Origin: Molossus alvarezi
Taxonomy: Eukaryota > Chordata > Mammalia > Chiroptera > Molossidae
NCBI GenBank assembly: GCA_037176705.1
Contig: CM073885.1
Span: 168,568,290 to 168,632,289, forward strand
Reading direction: 5' to 3'
DNA: 64,000 nucleotides
The notes below the pieces were generated by a model. It saw nothing but the letters and a program-made list of their open reading frames with translations, made no database searches and was not told where the DNA came from. Below are positions 60,360 through 64,000 of this stretch, piece by piece. A program made the translations under genes and the position numbers. Numbering within the stretch: position 1 is the first letter of the stretch; each line of letters opens with the position of its first letter.

Positions 60360-63092
60360 ATTTCTGGGTTCTCTGTTCTGTTCCCTTAGTCTATATGCCT
60401 GTTCTTGTGCCAGTATCAGGCTGTTTTGATTACAGTAGCTTTGTAGTATAACCTGATATCCGGTATTGTGATCCCACCTACTTTGTCCTTCTTTTTCAAG
60501 ATTGCTATGGCTATTCGGAGTCTTTTTTGGTTCCACAAGAAGTTTTGAAGTATTTGTTCTAGTTCTGTGAAATATGTCGTTGGTATTTTGATGGGCATTG
60601 CATTGAATATATAGATTGCTTTGGGTAATATGGACATTTTAATTATGTCAATTCTTCTAATCCATGAACAAGATATGTGCTTCTACTTTTTTATATCTTC
60701 ATCTGTTTCTTTTTTCAATGTCCTGTAGTTTTCTGGAAATAGGTACTTTACTTCTTTGGTTAAGTGTATTCCTAGGTATCTTAATTTTTTTTGGCACAGT
60801 GGTAAATGAGATTTTTTTTTTTTTTTTTTTTTTAGTTTCTCTTTCTGTAACTTCATCATTGGTGTATAAGAATGCCATCGATTTCTTGATGTTAATTTTG
60901 TATCCTGCTATTTTTCCAAATTCATTTATTAAGTCTAGTAAATTTTTATGGAGTCTTTAGGGTTTTCTATGTATAATATCATGCCAGTTTCATTTCCTCC
61001 TTTCCTATTTGAATCCCTTTTATTTTTTCTTCATGTCTGATTGCTATGGCTAAGACTTCCAGTACTATGTTAAATAAGAGTGGTGAAAGTGGGCATCCCT
61101 GTCTTGTTCCTGTTCTTAAGGGAAATGCTTTTAATTTTTTCCCATTGAGTATGATGTTGGCTGTAGATCTTTCATATATGGCCTTTATTATGTTGAGATA
61201 TGATCCCTCTATTCCCACACTGCTGAGCATTTTAATCAGAAATGGATGCTGGATTTTGTTGACTGCTTTTTCAGCATCTATTGATATGATCATCTGGTTC
61301 TTATTCTTCATTTTGTTTATGTGGTGTATCACATTTATTGATTTGCAAATATTATACCAGCCTTGCATCTCTAGGATGAATCTCACTTGGTCCTGGTGAA
61401 TAATTTTTTTGATGTATTGCTGAATCTGATTTGCTAGTATTTTGTTAAAATTTTTGGCATCTATGTTCATCAGGGATATTGGCCTGTAGTTTTTTGTTGT
61501 TGTTGTTGTTTTTGTTTCGTTGTTGTTTTTTTGTAGTATCTTTTTCTGGTTTTGGAATTAGAATTATGCAGGCCTCATAAAACGAGTTTGGAAGTCTTCA
61601 TTCTTCTTGAATTTTTTGAAATGAGAAGAATGGGTGTTAGTTCTTCTTTGAATGATCAGTAAAATTCCACATGAAGCCATCTGGGCCTGGGCTTTTGTTT
61701 GCTAGGAGAGTTTTGATTACCTCTTCAATTTCCTTAGTTGTTATTGGTCTGTTCAAGTTTTCTATCTCTTCCCCGTCCAGTTTTGGGAGACTGTGTGTTT
61801 CTAGAAATTTGTCCATTTCGCATAGATTGTCGAATTTGTTGCCATGTAATTGTTCATAGTTTTGTTAACAATCCTTTGTATATCTATGGTGTCAGTTGTT
61901 ACTTCTCCTCTTTCATTTCTGATTTTGTGTATTTGGGTTCTCTTTGTTTCTTGGTGAATCTAGCTAAGGGTCCATCAGTCTTGTTCATCTTTTCGAAAAA
62001 CCAGCTCTTTGTTTCATTGATCCTTTGAATTGTTTTTTGTGGTCTCTATGTCACATATTTCTACTCTGATCTTTACTATTTCCTTCCTTCTACTTGCTCT
62101 GGTGTTTTCTTTTTGTTTGCTCTCTAGTTCTTTAAGTTGTGAGGTTAGATAGCCTATTAGAAATTCTTCTTGATTCTTGAGGTAGGCCTGTAGTGCTATG
62201 AACTTCCCTCTCAGAACTGCTTTCGCTGCATCCCATAGATTTTGTGGTGTTGTGTGTTCATTTTCATTGGTTTCCAAAAAGTTTTTAATTTATTGCTCAA
62301 TCTCCTCGGCAACCCATTCATTGTTTAATAATATGCTACTTAGCCTCCATGTGTTCCAATATCTTTGCATGTTTTTGTTGCAATTGATTTCTAGTTTCAT
62401 GCCATTGTGATCTGAGAAGATGCTTGATATGATTTCAATCTTGTTAAACTTACAGAGACTTAGTTTTTGCCCTAACATGTGGCCTATCTTTGAGAAGGTC
62501 CCATGTGCACTTGAAAAGAATGTGAATTCTGTAGTTTTGGTGTGTAATTCTCTGTAGATATCTATTAAATCCATTTGGTCTAGTGCTTCATTTAGAGTCT
62601 CTATTTCCTTGCTAATTTTTTCTCTACAGGATCTATCCAGTGATGTCAGCAGGGTGTTAAAGTCCCCTGCTGTGATTGTATTGCTGTTGATTTCTCCTTT
62701 GAAGTCCTCCAGATAATTTTTAATATATTTTGGTGCTCCTATATTGGGTGCATATATGTTTATCAGGGTTATACCTTCCTGTTGGATAGATCCTTTCAAT
62801 ATTATGTAGTGGCCTTCTTTGTCTCTAGTTATGGCCTTCATTTTGAAATCTATTTTATCAGATATGAGTATTGCTACCCCAGCTTCTTTTTCCTTCCGTT
62901 TGCTTGGAAAAAATTTTTCCATGCCTTCACTTTCAACCTATGTGAGTCTTTTGTTGTCAGGTGGGTCTCTTGTAAGCAACATATATATGAGTCATGTTTT
63001 CTTATCCAATCAGCCACTCTGTGTCTTTTTATGGGAGCATTTAATCCATTTACATTTAAGGTGATTATTGATATGTACTTATTTATTGCCAT
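60360..63092 (-). pseudogene. L1 ORF2 (endonuclease/reverse transcriptase), inactivated
   Basis: ORF2p nicks target DNA and reverse-transcribes its RNA. ATG at 63092: MAINKYISIITLNVNGLN, then LQETHL. A frameshift lies near 62880-62920. The endonuclease continues with ITAGDFNT and SDHNGMKLEIN. The reverse-transcriptase part (60979-61470) has [14 protein letters not shown]. About 16 bases are lost near 60985 exactly where the active-site xADD motif should be. Beyond YKATVIKTA (about 60420) only a little ORF2 remains before the join to the 3' UTR, so the C-terminal part is missing. Confidence 0.9.
60814..60836. repeat. Poly-T (poly-A in sense) run inside L1 ORF2
   Basis: A run of more than 20 T lies inside coding-derived sequence, after GAGAAACT in the L1 sense direction. 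Ordinary L1 copies carry only a short A-run here, so slippage has expanded it. Confidence 0.85.
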
Positions 63093-63133
63093 TTTTGTTT
63101 AGTGTGGTTTTAATTTTTTTCCTATTTCTTCTA

Positions 63134-64000
63134 CTAATTACAGCAGTCCTTTAACATTTCTTGCAGTGCTGGTTTGGTGCTAATGTATTCCCTTAACCAT
63201 TTTTTGTCTGGGAAGCTCTTTATTTGACCTTCTGTTTTGAATAATAGCCTTGCTGGGTAGAGTAGTCTTGGATTCAGATCCTTGTTTTTCATGACCTTGA
63301 TTACTTCATGCCATTCTTTTCTGGCCTGTAGTGTGTCTGTTGAGAAGTCAGCTGAAAGCCTTATGGGGTTTCCTTTGTAGGTAACCTGTTGCTTATCTCT
63401 TGCTGCTTTTAGGGTTCTCTCTTTGTCTTTAATTTTTGGCATTTTGATTACTATGTGTCTTGGTGTGGGGGTGTTTCGGTTCTTCTTACTTGGGGCTCTC
63501 TGTGCTTCTTGAACTTGAATGCCTTATTCCTTCACCAAGTTAGGAAAGTTTTCTGTCACTATTTCTTTAAATATATTCTCTAACCCTTGCTCATTTTCTT
63601 CTTCTTGGGGGACACCTATGATGCGAATATTATGTTTCCAGTTGTCCCACAGTTCTCTTAAGCTGTCTTCCTGTTTTTTAATTGTTTTTTCCTTTTGGTT
63701 TTCTGATTGATTTTTTTTTTATACTGTCTTCTAATTCACTGATCCGGTCTTCAGCCTCCTCTAGACTGCTGTTTAGTCTTTTCAATGTGTTCTTTATTTC
63801 TGCTATGTCATCCTTCATTTCTTCTTGGTGGTTTTTCATTTCCAATTGATTGTTTTTCAATTTTCTATGTTTTTACTCATGGTGTTGATGTCCTTACTCA
63901 AGCTGTTGAGCTTCCTCAAGATCAATGCTCTGAATTCTACCTCTGATAACTTGCTTAACTGCATTTCATTTATCTCATCTTTGGTAAAGGTCTCTTGTTC
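63134..64000 (-). pseudogene. L1 ORF1, partial and broken
   Basis: The RNA-binding chaperone ORF1p. In order on the minus strand: N-terminal text (EMQLSKLSEVEFRALILRKL), a coiled coil (LEEAEDRISELEDSIKKK), an RRM part around 63500-63650, then the C-terminal domain (VTYKGNPIRLSADFSTDTLQ, SFPDKKWLREYISTK). It ends MLKDCCN at 63134. A frameshift near 63870 and others separate the pieces. The start is outside the window or lost. Confidence 0.88.

Larger units (their letters stand above)
60285..64000 (-). mobile_element. Large defective L1, minus strand, running off the window
   Basis: From the window edge downward it shows ORF1, a short spacer, ORF2 with endonuclease and reverse-transcriptase parts, then an abrupt join near 60357 to a 3' UTR remnant (AGGGTGTCAATGGGG in sense) and an A-rich end. 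The 5' UTR lies beyond 64000. Stops and frameshifts occur throughout. Confidence 0.92.

Noticed and set aside
60664..63102. Plus-strand open frames of up to 117 residues with hydrophobic translations
   Set aside because: They are the antisense of L1 ORF1/ORF2 and gain Phe/Leu/Ser-rich text from A-rich coding DNA. Not membrane proteins.
36000..64000. First exons of the LIM-domain (LASP2) form of NEBL
   Set aside because: I looked for the cysteine-rich LIM coding pattern on the minus strand and saw none. These exons are expected much further upstream.

Overview
The window is a mammalian nuclear segment, almost certainly from a bat. The evidence is many tRNA-derived SINEs of the bat Ves type, L1 and HAL1-like LINEs, old MIR/L2/CR1-type relics, and one SPIN-like hAT miniature element. 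SPIN elements are known from vespertilionid bats among other lineages, so a vespertilionid or close relative is likely, but I cannot prove the family. No prokaryotic-style genes, CRISPR arrays or operons are present. LAYOUT: The only functional gene I can support is NEBL (nebulette), on the minus strand. Nine coding exons run from the start codon at 35674 down to 1634. They encode the acidic N-terminus and the first nebulin-like repeats, about 300 residues. The remaining repeats, the serine-rich linker and the SH3 domain must lie beyond position 1. Every exon is a multiple of three bases and sits between GT-AG sites in phase 0, and each carries about one actin-binding nebulin module. From 35675 to 64000 I see no exon. 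In other mammals this interval would be the presumed cardiac promoter plus part of the very long intron of the LIM-containing NEBL isoform (LASP2). REPEATS: I mapped 17 SINEs, several with perfect target-site duplications, including one SINE inserted inside another (41635-42144). A HAL1-like ORF1-only LINE (44975-47748) is nested in an older L1. L1 3' ends lie at 27115-27450 and 48640-49095. A 65-bp remnant of an L1 3' end has a 17-bp duplication (38247-38345). A large, broken minus-strand L1 (about 60290 to the window edge) has lost the reverse-transcriptase active-site motif and its 3' ORF2 region. The SPIN-like element lies at 12708-12896. HOW IT WORKS TOGETHER: The NEBL exons build a sarcomeric thin-filament protein. 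Everything else is intron or upstream DNA colonised in layers: MIR, L2-like and CR1 relics first, then old L1, then HAL1/L1, hAT and SINEs. The most interesting observations are the horizontally mobile SPIN-like element, a covarying terminal hairpin in one SINE family, the ORF1-only LINE that shares a 3' UTR block with L1, and an unexplained CpG- and GC-rich patch at 8780-9470. I found no sign of a new defence, secretion or biosynthetic system.
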